A DNA stretch of 9,230 nt from contig CP070840.1 of the NCBI GenBank assembly GCA_020342025.1, positions 1,832,941 through 1,842,170 of the forward strand, written 5' to 3'. The position numbers were made by a program, and so were the translations under genes. Origin of the DNA: Deltaproteobacteria bacterium (GTDB taxonomy: Bacteria > Desulfobacterota > DSM-4660 > Desulfatiglandales > HGW-15). Below are positions 1 to 6,398 of the stretch, one piece after another (the stretch's first letter is position 1; each line of letters begins with the position of its first letter). Below the pieces are notes generated by a model. The model had not been told where the DNA came from, did not search any database, and saw only the letters and a program-made list of their open reading frames with translations.

Positions 1-57
1 GCACCACATTGTATGTTGTCAAGGACTGGGGATTAGGTGTTCAACCTGTCTTTGGTT

Positions 58-110
58 AGCCCCTGGCTGTCCTTAGGAGGAAAGGGTTCGGTTGCAGGGG
101 CTTTTCTTTT
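58..110 (+). terminator. Stem-loop with T-tract, probable intrinsic terminator
   Basis: The arm at 58-65 (AGCCCCTG) is perfectly complementary to 95-102 (CAGGGGCT), and a T-rich run (TTTTCTTTT) starts at 102. The loop is long, about 29 bases, and holds a smaller CCTT/AAGG pairing. This is a plausible rho-independent terminator for a gene or RNA that begins left of the window. The upstream bases 21-31 can pair instead with 60-74, so this may also be the 3' end of a structured RNA or an attenuator. No upstream coding frame is visible to settle which. Confidence 0.5.
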
Positions 111-120
111 GCCCTCCATA

Positions 121-149
121 TTGACAAAAACGCTAAATTAGGAAATTCT
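121..149 (+). promoter_or_regulatory. Candidate sigma-70 promoter for the lipoprotein gene
   Basis: There is a perfect -35 hexamer TTGACA at 121-126. At a 17-base spacing the -10 position is AATTCT (144-149), which matches the consensus poorly. It lies just after the terminator at 58-110 and about 90 bases before the lipoprotein start. The strong -35 box and the position support it; the weak -10 box limits confidence. Confidence 0.35.
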
Positions 150-162
150 TTGGGGGATTTGG

Positions 163-174
163 CAATGATCATTG
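163..174. promoter_or_regulatory. 12-base perfect palindrome, possible operator
   Basis: CAATGATCATTG reads the same on both strands. It sits between the candidate promoter (121-149) and the lipoprotein start at 239, where a regulator could bind the transcribed leader. No regulator family is recognised from the sequence. A 12-base palindrome can occur by chance in a window of this size. Confidence 0.3.
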
Positions 175-238
175 GCCTTTAAGCGAAAAAATAGTAAGCG
201 CTAATGAACAAGGCCCTATTTCCACGATGGAGGGCTCC

Positions 239-775
239 ATGCTAAAGGCAAGATGGCCTACTGTTATTTTTCTCATCACCGCTTTTTACAGCTGTGCAAC
301 AACGCAGGTTAGCCATGATTACGATTCTTCAGCGGACTTCTCAACCTATAAAACCTTCGCTTGGCTACAAAAATCCCAAGAGAGGTCAGGGGACACTCGG
401 ATTGACAACCCCTTGATAGACGCACGAGTTCGTGCAGCCGTGGACAAAACCTTAACCTCAAAAGGCATCAAAAAGATTTCAGGGGATTCAGCCGACCTTT
501 ATGTCGACTATGACCTCTCCCTGGAAAAAATCTTTGATTTGCAGCCAATGAGGGGTTCCATCAGTTTCGGTGGAATTGGGATACGTAGTACAGGCGCCAG
601 TGAGTACGAGAAATATACTCTTGTTATTGGCGTTAATGATGCAAAAACAAGAAAACCGGTATGGCGAGGATGGGCCACCTGCAGGGTAAAGGAACAAACT
701 ACCCCAGAGCAAACAACTGAAACCATCAATAAAGCAGTTGAGAAGATTCTAGCGCAGTTCCCTCCCCAACAGTGA
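239..775 (+). CDS. DUF4136 domain lipoprotein
   Basis: This is a 178-residue predicted outer-envelope lipoprotein of the DUF4136 family, whose function is unknown. The N-terminus has Lys3 and Arg5, a hydrophobic stretch, then AFYSC with Cys19 as the likely lipidated residue. The lipobox is weak because Tyr and Ser occupy the usual small-residue positions. The family features follow: DYDSSADFSTYKTFAW just after the Cys, LIDARVRAAVDKTL, a SADLYVDYDL strand, then YTLVIGVNDAKTRKPVWRGWA and a C-terminal INKAVEKILAQFPP helix. I chose the ATG at 239 rather than the in-frame ATG at 227 because GGAGGG at 229-234 is a good Shine-Dalgarno for 239 and the signal sequence then starts normally. Two hairpins follow the stop codon. 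It seems to be a single-gene unit. The family call is strong; the role is unknown. Confidence 0.85.
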   Translation: MLKARWPTVIFLITAFYSCATTQVSHDYDSSADFSTYKTFAWLQKSQERSGDTRIDNPLIDARVRAAVDKTLTSKGIKKISGDSADLYVDYDLSLEKIFDLQPMRGSISFGGIGIRSTGASEYEKYTLVIGVNDAKTRKPVWRGWATCRVKEQTTPEQTTETINKAVEKILAQFPPQQ

Positions 776-785
776 TGATAACATC

Positions 786-812
786 CGTTTGACTTGTAAT
801 AAGTTTCAAACG
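786..812. repeat. Inverted repeat (hairpin) after the lipoprotein gene
   Basis: CGTTTGA (786-792) pairs perfectly with TCAAACG (806-812), and CTT/AAG (793-795/801-803) extends the stem after a two-base bulge. It begins 10 bases after the lipoprotein stop. There is no T-run after it, so it is a weak terminator candidate, or an RNA-stabilising 3' hairpin. Confidence 0.45.
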
Positions 813-820
813 ACACAATA

Positions 821-840
821 AAGCGCAGGAAATAGCGCTT
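821..840. repeat. Second hairpin after the lipoprotein gene
   Basis: AAGCGC (821-826) pairs with GCGCTT (835-840) around an eight-base loop. On the minus strand the stem is followed by TTTATTG, so it would better stop transcription coming from the right; on the plus strand it is followed by AAATTG. Together with the hairpin at 786-812 it makes a tandem stem-loop region. Confidence 0.4.
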
Positions 841-918
841 AAATTGAGAGGGTGATATGGAGTAAGACAAAGACCCAATTTCTCGTTAGAGAGTTTGAGG
901 GTTTTGTCTCTGTGGTGA

Positions 919-1092
919 ATGGGAATGAAATACACGCCATTCGTTTTTATTATCCCTATCTGTCTATTGGCCTTTTATTTGATATGGAGACTTCTTAGAA
1001 AGACTATTTTCTGGATATTTCTGTTGATATTAGTCGCTCTCACATTTCTTCTATTTCATTTGAGATTTGGTATACCACTTCCAACCTTCTGA
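919..1092 (+). CDS. Possible small two-helix membrane protein
   Basis: An open frame of 57 residues starts at ATG 919, directly after an in-frame TGA at 916-918. An alternative ATG is at 925. The translation is strongly hydrophobic. One helix covers about residues 7-23 (FVFIIPICLLAFYLIW), then a basic turn RLLRK, then a second helix of about residues 30-48 (TIFWIFLLILVALTFLLFHL). This is a helical-hairpin topology with the positive loop predicted in the cytoplasm. No convincing Shine-Dalgarno sits at the right distance; TTGAGGG at 895-901 is too far away. I do not recognise the protein. The composition argues that it is real, and the missing ribosome site argues against. Confidence 0.42.
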   Translation: MGMKYTPFVFIIPICLLAFYLIWRLLRKTIFWIFLLILVALTFLLFHLRFGIPLPTF

Positions 1093-1210
1093 GAACCTTT
1101 ATCCAGGAAGCCCACATGAAATGAACACTAAGAATCTATTTCTCAAGAGAGGTGGGGCTGTTTTTTCTACGCCCAGATCAGAATAGGAAGATAGCCGCAA
1201 TGAGGACACG

Positions 1211-1483
1211 ATGACCATAAAGAAGACACAAAATGAATTGTTCAACCTGGTCAAAGAAGACGTAAACCACCAGTTTAATTTGCTTGAGGAAAAAATAAGG
1301 TCTCTTATTGAATTTGCGTCAGCATTGAAACAGGAGAAGGTGGATCTCTTGGAGACGTTGCGCGGTCGGGAAGAAACCCTGGATTCTTTATCTAAAGAAG
1401 TCGCAAGCCTCAGAGCGGAAAGAGAAAAAGAGGAACACCGGATTTTGGCTCTTATAGAAAAAACGGATACATGTATGCTTTGA
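1211..1483 (+). CDS. ZapB-like coiled-coil protein
   Basis: This is a 90-residue protein that is almost wholly an alpha-helical coiled coil from about residue 8 to 84, rich in Glu, Lys and Leu with heptad spacing (for example LLEEKIRSLIEFASALKQEK and LDSLSKEVASLRAERE). Length and composition match the ZapB family (E. coli ZapB is about 81 residues), which bridges the FtsZ ring and the chromosome-binding MatP via ZapA. Short coiled coils diverge fast, so the ZapB call rests on general pattern rather than a diagnostic motif. TGAGGA at 1201-1206 gives a usable Shine-Dalgarno before ATG 1211. No zapA gene is next to it in the window. A long stem-loop starts eight bases after the stop. It could instead be another short coiled-coil protein. 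Confidence 0.65.
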   Translation: MTIKKTQNELFNLVKEDVNHQFNLLEEKIRSLIEFASALKQEKVDLLETLRGREETLDSLSKEVASLRAEREKEEHRILALIEKTDTCML

Positions 1484-1490
1484 ACTGAGC

Positions 1491-1539
1491 ATAAATAATA
1501 AGGCTCTCAGCGGTTGAGCGCCAAAAGCCTATTATTTAT
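1491..1539. terminator. Long stem-loop after the ZapB-like gene, probable bidirectional terminator
   Basis: ATAAATAATA-A-GGCT (1491-1505) pairs with AGCC-TATTATTTAT (1526-1539), giving a 14-base-pair stem with one bulged A. An inner CTCA/TGAG pair lies in the loop. The right arm is T-rich (TATTATTT) on the plus strand and the left arm is equally T-rich when read on the minus strand. It separates the plus-strand ZapB-like gene from the convergent phosphate operon, although the pit stop codon is about 370 bases away. Confidence 0.55.
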
Positions 1540-1540
1540 A

Positions 1541-1912
1541 GGATTAGAGGATTATAAAGCATTTAAAGTTTAATGATTAGATCGCAAAGACAGCGTCATC
1601 GTGCCCCTACCTATATGTCAATCTCAACCTCCTGCAAATGCCATCCAGCATAGCTTATATCTACAAAGTAAGAGTTGAATTTAGACAACCGGTTATAAAA
1701 TATGGATATTTCCAAGCTTCCTCCAATGACAAGCCTCTAGATATGAAGGGTACGACTCTTTTTGCGCCTACCTGGTCTGTTGAATCCATCGGTATCGATG
1801 AAAACTTCTAATCTGTCAGAAAACAGGTCAAGGATCTGGTTGATGTATTCATGAATGCCTACTCGTCTGTAAACAAGGGGACATTGTTGAATAATTTGAG
1901 GGGAATTCAAGC
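1541..1912. other. Intergenic stretch with no supported gene
   Basis: This region lies between convergent genes. On the minus strand an open frame runs from 1912 down to a TAG at 1737, but it has no start codon of its own here and is the tail of a frame antiparallel-shifted to pit. No tRNA, terminator or convincing promoter is visible. It may be the long 3' untranslated region of the pit transcript or decayed sequence. Confidence 0.4.
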
Positions 1913-2893
1913 CTAGAAGTGAAGCAGGACTTCTGCGATCACCCACCCCACAGCAAAGCATATAGGCAGAGTGAAAATCCAGGCCGTGAGAATTTTGCCT
2001 GCAAGCCCCCACCTGACCGCCGAGAACCTCTTTGTGGCTCCCACGCCCAATATGGAGGTGGTTATCACATGGGTCGTGCTCACGGGGAGGCCGAAATGGC
2101 TTGATACGATGATGGTTATGGCCGCTGAGGTCTCTGCCGCAAATCCGTGAATGGGCTGTAGCTTCAACATGCTCATCCCAAGGGTCTTGATCACTCGCCA
2201 TCCCCCCAGGGCTGTTCCCAGCCCCATGGCCAAGGCGCAGGTGAAGATGACCCAGATAGGGACCTCCAGTGAACCCAGGAAGCCGCCGCTCACAAGGGCG
2301 AGGGTAATGATTCCCATGGCCTTTTGCGCATCGTTAGATCCGTGGCTGAAAGCCATAAACGCCGAGGAAAACAACTGAAGCACCCCAAATGTCCTGTTCA
2401 ATGATCCCGGGGAGAACTTCCCAAAAAAGATGAGAAGCAGTTCCATGATCAGATATCCGAAAATAAGTCCGACGGCGGGTGAAATGAGAAGGGAGAGAAA
2501 TATCTTCTTGAGCCCTGGGAGATTCAGGATGCCTGCACCCCCGTAAGCCACACAGGCACCCATGAGGCCCCCGATCAGGGCATGAGAACAGCTGATGGGC
2601 ATCCCGAATTTTGTCATCGCCGCATTCCACAGGAATGCAGTAAGAAGCGCAGCGATAACCACGGTATTTGTCACTGCGGCTGGGTTTACAACACCTTCCC
2701 CAATGGTCTTGGCAACCGCTGTGGAAAAGAAGGCCCCCAGGATGTTCATAGAGGCAGCCAGAATGACCGCCTTGAGAGGGGAAAGGACCCTTGTAGAGAC
2801 CACAGTGGCAATGGCGTTGGCGGAATCGTTCCACCCATTACTCACATCGAAAAGGACCGCCAGAAGGACGATGATGAGAATCGCTTCAAGCAT
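1913..2893 (-). CDS. PiT-family inorganic phosphate transporter
   Basis: This is a 326-residue integral membrane permease that imports inorganic phosphate (as metal-phosphate with H+, or with Na+) across the inner membrane. Both duplicated PiT signatures are present: FDVSNGWNDSANAIATVVS at about 15-33 and FSHGSNDAQKAMG at about 182-194. The paired motifs GMPISCSHALIGG (97-109) and GLPVSTTHV (268-276) are also present. Length matches the short bacterial/archaeal Pit type; E. coli PitA (about 499) is longer. The start ATG 2893 overlaps the end of the upstream DUF47 gene by eight bases (ATGCTTGA). No strong Shine-Dalgarno is seen, so translation is probably coupled to that gene. Substrate could be sulfate in some related CysP-like members, but the DUF47 partner favours phosphate. 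Confidence 0.93.
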   Translation of the reverse strand: MLEAILIIVLLAVLFDVSNGWNDSANAIATVVSTRVLSPLKAVILAASMNILGAFFSTAVAKTIGEGVVNPAAVTNTVVIAALLTAFLWNAAMTKFGMPISCSHALIGGLMGACVAYGGAGILNLPGLKKIFLSLLISPAVGLIFGYLIMELLLIFFGKFSPGSLNRTFGVLQLFSSAFMAFSHGSNDAQKAMGIITLALVSGGFLGSLEVPIWVIFTCALAMGLGTALGGWRVIKTLGMSMLKLQPIHGFAAETSAAITIIVSSHFGLPVSTTHVITTSILGVGATKRFSAVRWGLAGKILTAWIFTLPICFAVGWVIAEVLLHF

Positions 2894-3503
2894 ATTTGAG
2901 AACTATCGCTTCGAAGGTATTCGCCACGTCCTCACACTTGTCAGAGGCGTCTTCAAGGATTTCGTACACCTCTTTCCATTTGATGATCAGGATGGGGTCT
3001 TTGACTTGCTCGAACATTTTCCCCAGGGTTTCCCTGAACAATCTGTCATTGCGGTTTTCAAGCTTGTGGATTTCAACACACAGATCCTGGATGTAGGAGT
3101 ATTTCTTGGCCCTCAGGTAGTTCAGGGTTTTGTATACAAGTTCAACCGTCGAGGCCAGGGTCCTGGCCATGGCAATCGCCTCCTTTGTCGGCTCTTCGAT
3201 CTTGAACAAGTGCGCCCGCTGCGCTGCACCCCAGATGAGATCGAGAACATCGTCCATCCTCGCTGCGATGGCATAGATATCCTCCCTGTCAAAGGGGGTT
3301 AGAAACGTCTTGTTGAGCTTTCTTATGATTTCCTGGGTCAAAAGATCATTATCGTGCTCCAGATCGGAAATCAATCTCACCTTGGCGGCCATGTCCTCAA
3401 AGCTCTCAAAAAACTCAACGAGAGCGGCCGAGGCCTTTAGGAGGTTCTTGCCGACGCTGTCAAAGAGTTGGAAAAACTCTTCCCCTTTATTCAAGAATTT
3501 CAT
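2886..3503 (-). CDS. DUF47 / PhoU-like Pit accessory protein
   Basis: This is a 205-residue cytoplasmic helical protein of the DUF47 family (TIGR00153 type), related to PhoU, which modulates Pit transport activity. Diagnostic parts are LEHDNDLLTQEIIRKL (about 48-63), FLTPFDREDIYAIAARMDDV (67-86), HKLENRNDRLFRET (146-159) and EILEDASDKCEDVAN (181-195). The acidic clusters fit the paired metal-binding E/D motifs of PhoU-like bundles. GGAAGG lies nine bases before ATG 3503 on the minus strand, a good Shine-Dalgarno. It is the first gene of a two-gene operon with the transporter, overlapping by eight bases. No Pho box resembling the E. coli PhoB consensus is seen upstream. Confidence 0.93.
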   Translation of the reverse strand: MKFLNKGEEFFQLFDSVGKNLLKASAALVEFFESFEDMAAKVRLISDLEHDNDLLTQEIIRKLNKTFLTPFDREDIYAIAARMDDVLDLIWGAAQRAHLFKIEEPTKEAIAMARTLASTVELVYKTLNYLRAKKYSYIQDLCVEIHKLENRNDRLFRETLGKMFEQVKDPILIIKWKEVYEILEDASDKCEDVANTFEAIVLKYA

Positions 3504-3545
3504 AGGTCTTAGCCTTCCGTATCCCGAGCTCGCACTAAAACATAG

Positions 3546-3845
3546 TTAACGACTGAAATCACGCTCCAAAGTTTGCCCCGCCCTCCCGCGGCATCTCTTT
3601 TTCAAAGATCTTGCGGGCAAAAACGGCATCATCTCCACCTTACACTTGAACGGGGTGGAAAGGAACTTATATTTATCGAAAAGCGGAATTGGTGCGTTTC
3701 TTGATTATCTGGCAGGCTTACCCGATTTCGTAACCACGATAAACAGCTCCAGCAGTGAAGGGATTTCCATCACTTGCCAAGACATCCGGGATTGAGAAGG
3801 TCTTTCAAGTAACCGATATTTCCCCTGCCCTCTTTTAGTCCATTC
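3546..3845. other. Intergenic region with open frames on both strands, possible gene remnant
   Basis: The 439 bases between DUF47 and the methyltransferase hold no complete gene. On the plus strand a frame is open from 3550 to a TGA at 3793-3795 (81 codons) without an ATG; its translation is protein-like, for example SGIGAFLDYLAGLPDFVTTI. On the minus strand a frame is open from 3845 to a TAA at 3546-3548 with one in-frame TAA at 3705-3707. It includes an ATG at 3785 and the stretches MEIPSLLELFIVVTKSGKPA and FDKYKFLSTPFKCKVEMMPF. At most one of the two strands is real coding sequence. I do not recognise either protein. It may be a decayed gene or a dispersed intergenic repeat. Confidence 0.25.
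3585..3617. repeat. Imperfect stem-loop near the DUF47 start
   Basis: CCCGC (3585-3589) pairs with GCGGG (3613-3617), and the inner TCTTT (3596-3600) pairs with AAAGA (3604-3608) across a three-base loop. On the minus strand it lies about 80 bases upstream of the DUF47 start, so it could be in the operon's leader. The stem is interrupted and may be chance. Confidence 0.25.
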
Positions 3846-3942
3846 TCACCTGCTGAGTTATTTGCTTATTTATGCCCATCCCTCTTTCCACTCTTTCATG
3901 GTTAACCTCCCTGATAGAGGTTGAGAAACAGTCTGGTTGTTG

Positions 3943-5088
3943 TCAGTATATTTCAAATTTCGCAAGTCTTCCGTCGAGGCCTCCGCTCTTGAGTGCCTTT
4001 TTCCACGAAGGCCTGAGCCCGATGTGCGGGATGAACTCCCGGTTCCCGAAATAGATGTAGGCTCGTGAGCCTTTGCACTTCTTTTTTAGAAAATCTCCTA
4101 GCTCTTTATATAGGCTAACAAGGTCCTGATCTTTCCCGAGTCGAATGCCGTATGGGGGGTTGGTGATGATGACCCTCTCACCCCAATCCTCGATCTCTCG
4201 AAAATCCATCACCAGGAGTTTGATTTTGTCGCCCTGAGGCAGCATTCTCGCATTTTTTCGCGCTGCCGCCACCGCCCCCGGAGAAATATCGCTTCCCAGG
4301 ATGAGATCTTGAGGCACATCACGAATCCCGTCAAGGGCCGTTTTTTTCACTTCACGCCAAAGCGCTGCATCAAAGTCAGGCATGAACTCAAAACCGAAGC
4401 GCTTTCGCAGCAACCCGGATGGGATCCGGCCATGGACCATCAGTGCTTCCATGAGGAGGGTACCGGAGCCGCACATGGGATCATAAAGGGGTTTTGAACC
4501 ATCCCAACCTGAAAGCCTTATGATGGCAGCGGCCACAATCTCCTGCATGGGGGCCTCCCTGCCCTCATCACGATATCCCCTGCGGTGGAGCGAGCCGCCC
4601 GAGGTGTCCAGGCTGATGACGGCTTTGTTGTTTTCGATATGGAGGTTGATCCACACGTTCGGATTCGTTCTGTGGATACTGGGTCTTTGGCCGAACTTCG
4701 TCAGGAAGTGGTCTGCAATCGCATCCTTGAGTCGAAGGCTGGCATATTGGGAGTGCTTTATGTGGCTCTGGGACACATGACTGAAAATGGCGAAGGTCTG
4801 ATGGGGAGCGAAAAAATCTTCCCATGCGATTCCTTTTGCTTTTCTATAAAGGTAATCCGTATTGTGACAGCCAAAACTTGTAAGAGGTGCAACGACCCTG
4901 CTGATGAGGCGGGAAGCGTAGTTAATGCTGTAGAGACTTGCCTTGTCCGCGTCAAAGAAGATGCCCCGGAAGCGCGGCTGGATGTTTCGGGCTCCCAGTT
5001 CCATGAGTTCTTCCACGGCGAGCTCCTTGACCTCTTCCTGAGTCTGGGCAAAAAAGCGACCCGTTTCCTGGTACTCATATATGGTCAT
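3943..5088 (-). CDS. THUMP-domain class I SAM-dependent RNA methyltransferase (RlmL/YpsC type)
   Basis: This 381-residue enzyme is predicted to methylate guanine N2 in RNA, as the RlmL family does on 23S rRNA. An N-terminal ferredoxin-like/THUMP region occupies about residues 10-165 and would grip the RNA. LHRRGYR at 167-173 is the usual linker before the catalytic domain. DPMCGSGT at 203-210 is the SAM-binding motif I, and NPPYG at 310-314 is the catalytic motif IV. Length is close to the stand-alone Bacillus YpsC type and about half of the fused E. coli RlmKL. No in-frame upstream start exists before a TGA, so ATG 5088 is forced, but no clear Shine-Dalgarno precedes it. The precise target base cannot be read from sequence. 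It is the downstream neighbour of the GlxA-type regulator on the same strand, separated by 169 bases, and is probably transcribed independently. Confidence 0.9.
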   Translation of the reverse strand: MTIYEYQETGRFFAQTQEEVKELAVEELMELGARNIQPRFRGIFFDADKASLYSINYASRLISRVVAPLTSFGCHNTDYLYRKAKGIAWEDFFAPHQTFAIFSHVSQSHIKHSQYASLRLKDAIADHFLTKFGQRPSIHRTNPNVWINLHIENNKAVISLDTSGGSLHRRGYRDEGREAPMQEIVAAAIIRLSGWDGSKPLYDPMCGSGTLLMEALMVHGRIPSGLLRKRFGFEFMPDFDAALWREVKKTALDGIRDVPQDLILGSDISPGAVAAARKNARMLPQGDKIKLLVMDFREIEDWGERVIITNPPYGIRLGKDQDLVSLYKELGDFLKKKCKGSRAYIYFGNREFIPHIGLRPSWKKALKSGGLDGRLAKFEIY

Positions 5089-5159
5089 ATGTGGAAAAAT
5101 AGAAATTGTTTGGATTTTGTGAACTTGGCAAAGAGCATGGCATAACTCCCTTTTGCATC

Positions 5160-5180
5160 AGAGGCGAACAATCGCCCTCT
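5160..5180. repeat. Strong hairpin between the regulator and methyltransferase genes
   Basis: AGAGGCGA (5160-5167) pairs with TCGC-C-CTCT (5172-5180), eight base pairs with a single bulge and a four-base loop. On the plus strand it is followed by ATTTTC. On the minus strand it lies about 70 bases upstream of the methyltransferase start and about 80 bases after the regulator stop. It could be a weak terminator of the regulator transcript or a leader hairpin. Confidence 0.4.
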
Positions 5181-5257
5181 ATTTTCGGGGTGCATCATGC
5201 CTTCAGGATTCGCCCTGTTCGTTTTCATTCACAATCAAAACATCGCCTAATCATGAG

Positions 5258-6232
5258 TTACATTCTCTGAAACCGCCTCTGATATTCTTTTGGTCGAAGG
5301 CCTGTTTGTTTAAGAAATATTTTTCGGAAAGTGCTGCTGTCTTCATAGCCGACGCGGTAGGTGATTTCATCGAACGAGAGCTTCTGGCTCTCGAGCAGTC
5401 TTTTGGCTGCCTCAACCCGAACCCGCTGCAAATAAACCAGAGGGGTGTCTCCGGTCGCCGCTTTGAACCGGCGCTCGAATGTCCTCCGGCTCATCCCGAA
5501 CCTACTCGCCAGTTCCTCATACGGATAATCTTGATCGAAATTCTCCTCAATGAGCTTCTGCACAGCCAATATCCGACGATCATTGTGGTCTTTTTGGAAT
5601 TGAAAGATGGCATAAGGGGCTTGAAGGCTGCGTCCTATATCGGAGATCAGGGCCTTTGAGCTTTGCAGCGCTACCTCGTGCCCGCAGTATTTTTCCACCA
5701 GATAAAGGGAGAGATCCGTCCCTGCATTCATGCCCCCCGAGCAAAACAGGTCCCCCTCATCGGTAATCAGCCGCTCCGGTTTGAGGTGGATCTGGGGATA
5801 TCTCCGCCTGAACTCATCTGCAGCGCCCCAGTGAGTCGTTGCTGTTTTTCCATCCAGCAGCCCTGTTTCCGCCAGTACGAAGGCGCCAGTGCAGATGGTT
5901 GCGATATGGGTGCCCCTGCGATAATGATGTTTCAGCCAATCCACCACCTCGCCTTGATACTTCATTGTCTTGGCAATATTCAAGATGGAAGAGACAATGA
6001 TGAGATCAGTGGAGGCCACGTTGCGGATGGAACCATCGGGAAGCATACGGGTTCCGTTCAAACATCTAAAGGGTTCCCCGTCTGTGGTGACAATCTCTGT
6101 CTTGAAAAAAGGGGTCACCTCTTGCCCTTGGAAGTAATTCCAAATGACCCCTGCCTGATAAAAGACATCCATGGGACCGGTAACCGTTGACGCCATGGTG
6201 TTAAACATGGCCAAAATCGTGACTCGTTTCAT
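5258..6232 (-). CDS. GlxA-family AraC-type transcriptional regulator with DJ-1/PfpI domain
   Basis: This is a 324-residue cytoplasmic regulator. Residues about 3-195 form a DJ-1/PfpI (class I glutamine-amidotransferase-like) domain. It has the nucleophile-elbow-type Cys114 in ATICTGAFVLAETGLLDGKT and the following ATTHW, both typical of GlxA relatives; in these the domain acts as a sensor and not usually as a proven enzyme. Residues about 222-322 are an AraC double helix-turn-helix: first helix pair near LASRFGMSRRTFERRFK (241-257), second near ITYRVGYEDSSTFRKIFLKQ (290-309), then TGLRPKEYQRRF. GGGGGGTGG lies just before ATG 6232 on the minus strand and serves as Shine-Dalgarno. No obvious effector or target operon adjoins it. 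The family is certain; the ligand is unknown. Confidence 0.93.
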   Translation of the reverse strand: MKRVTILAMFNTMASTVTGPMDVFYQAGVIWNYFQGQEVTPFFKTEIVTTDGEPFRCLNGTRMLPDGSIRNVASTDLIIVSSILNIAKTMKYQGEVVDWLKHHYRRGTHIATICTGAFVLAETGLLDGKTATTHWGAADEFRRRYPQIHLKPERLITDEGDLFCSGGMNAGTDLSLYLVEKYCGHEVALQSSKALISDIGRSLQAPYAIFQFQKDHNDRRILAVQKLIEENFDQDYPYEELASRFGMSRRTFERRFKAATGDTPLVYLQRVRVEAAKRLLESQKLSFDEITYRVGYEDSSTFRKIFLKQTGLRPKEYQRRFQRM

Positions 6233-6265
6233 TCGCCACCCCCCAAATTGACGTGATCAACCTTT

Positions 6266-6278
6266 TATATGTCATATA
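6266..6278. promoter_or_regulatory. 13-base inverted repeat upstream of the GlxA-type gene, possible operator
   Basis: TATATG-T-CATATA is a perfect inverted repeat around one base. It is 34 bases upstream of the regulator start, at the place where its minus-strand promoter would lie; TATAAA on the minus strand at 6264-6269 overlaps it as a possible -10 box. It may be the regulator's own binding site, or simply a symmetric AT-rich promoter element. The plus-strand gene at 6399 is divergent, so one site could serve both. Confidence 0.3.
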
Positions 6279-6398
6279 TGCCACTTTTGCTCATCTCAAT
6301 CAAGCGATATTTTTAGGCAGAATCCAGACCGACGGGCAAGGTTCTTCGGGTCAGAATCCCTTGAATCGCCTGATTTCGTGAAAAGGAGGGCAAATAAA

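Noticed and set aside
1093..1210. Possible 21-codon ORF and weak hairpin before the ZapB-like gene
   Set aside because: The frame has no ribosome site and the hairpin has only four base pairs across a long loop; nothing sets them apart from chance.
1737..2201. Minus-strand open frame of 154 codons crossing the pit stop
   Set aside because: Most of it overlaps the well-supported pit gene in another frame, and the part beyond pit has no start of its own and no recognisable motif.
2595..3302. Plus-strand open frame of 235 codons
   Set aside because: It lies antisense across pit and DUF47, both of which have clear family motifs; it has no ribosome site or motif.
5075..5143. Twenty-two-codon leader ORF overlapping the methyltransferase start
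   Set aside because: AGGGAG is only two bases from its ATG, too close for normal initiation, and the peptide has no supporting repeat or conservation visible, unlike the element leaders.
4585..5145. Plus-strand open frame of 186 codons
   Set aside because: Antisense shadow of the THUMP methyltransferase, whose SAM-binding and NPPYG motifs are intact.
5153..6190. Two long plus-strand frames opposite the GlxA-type regulator
   Set aside because: Antisense shadows; the regulator has full DJ-1/PfpI and AraC motifs on the minus strand.
6378..6398. GTG start extending the small gene at 6399
   Set aside because: The Shine-Dalgarno AAGGAGGG (6383-6390) lies downstream of this GTG and is correctly placed for ATG 6399.
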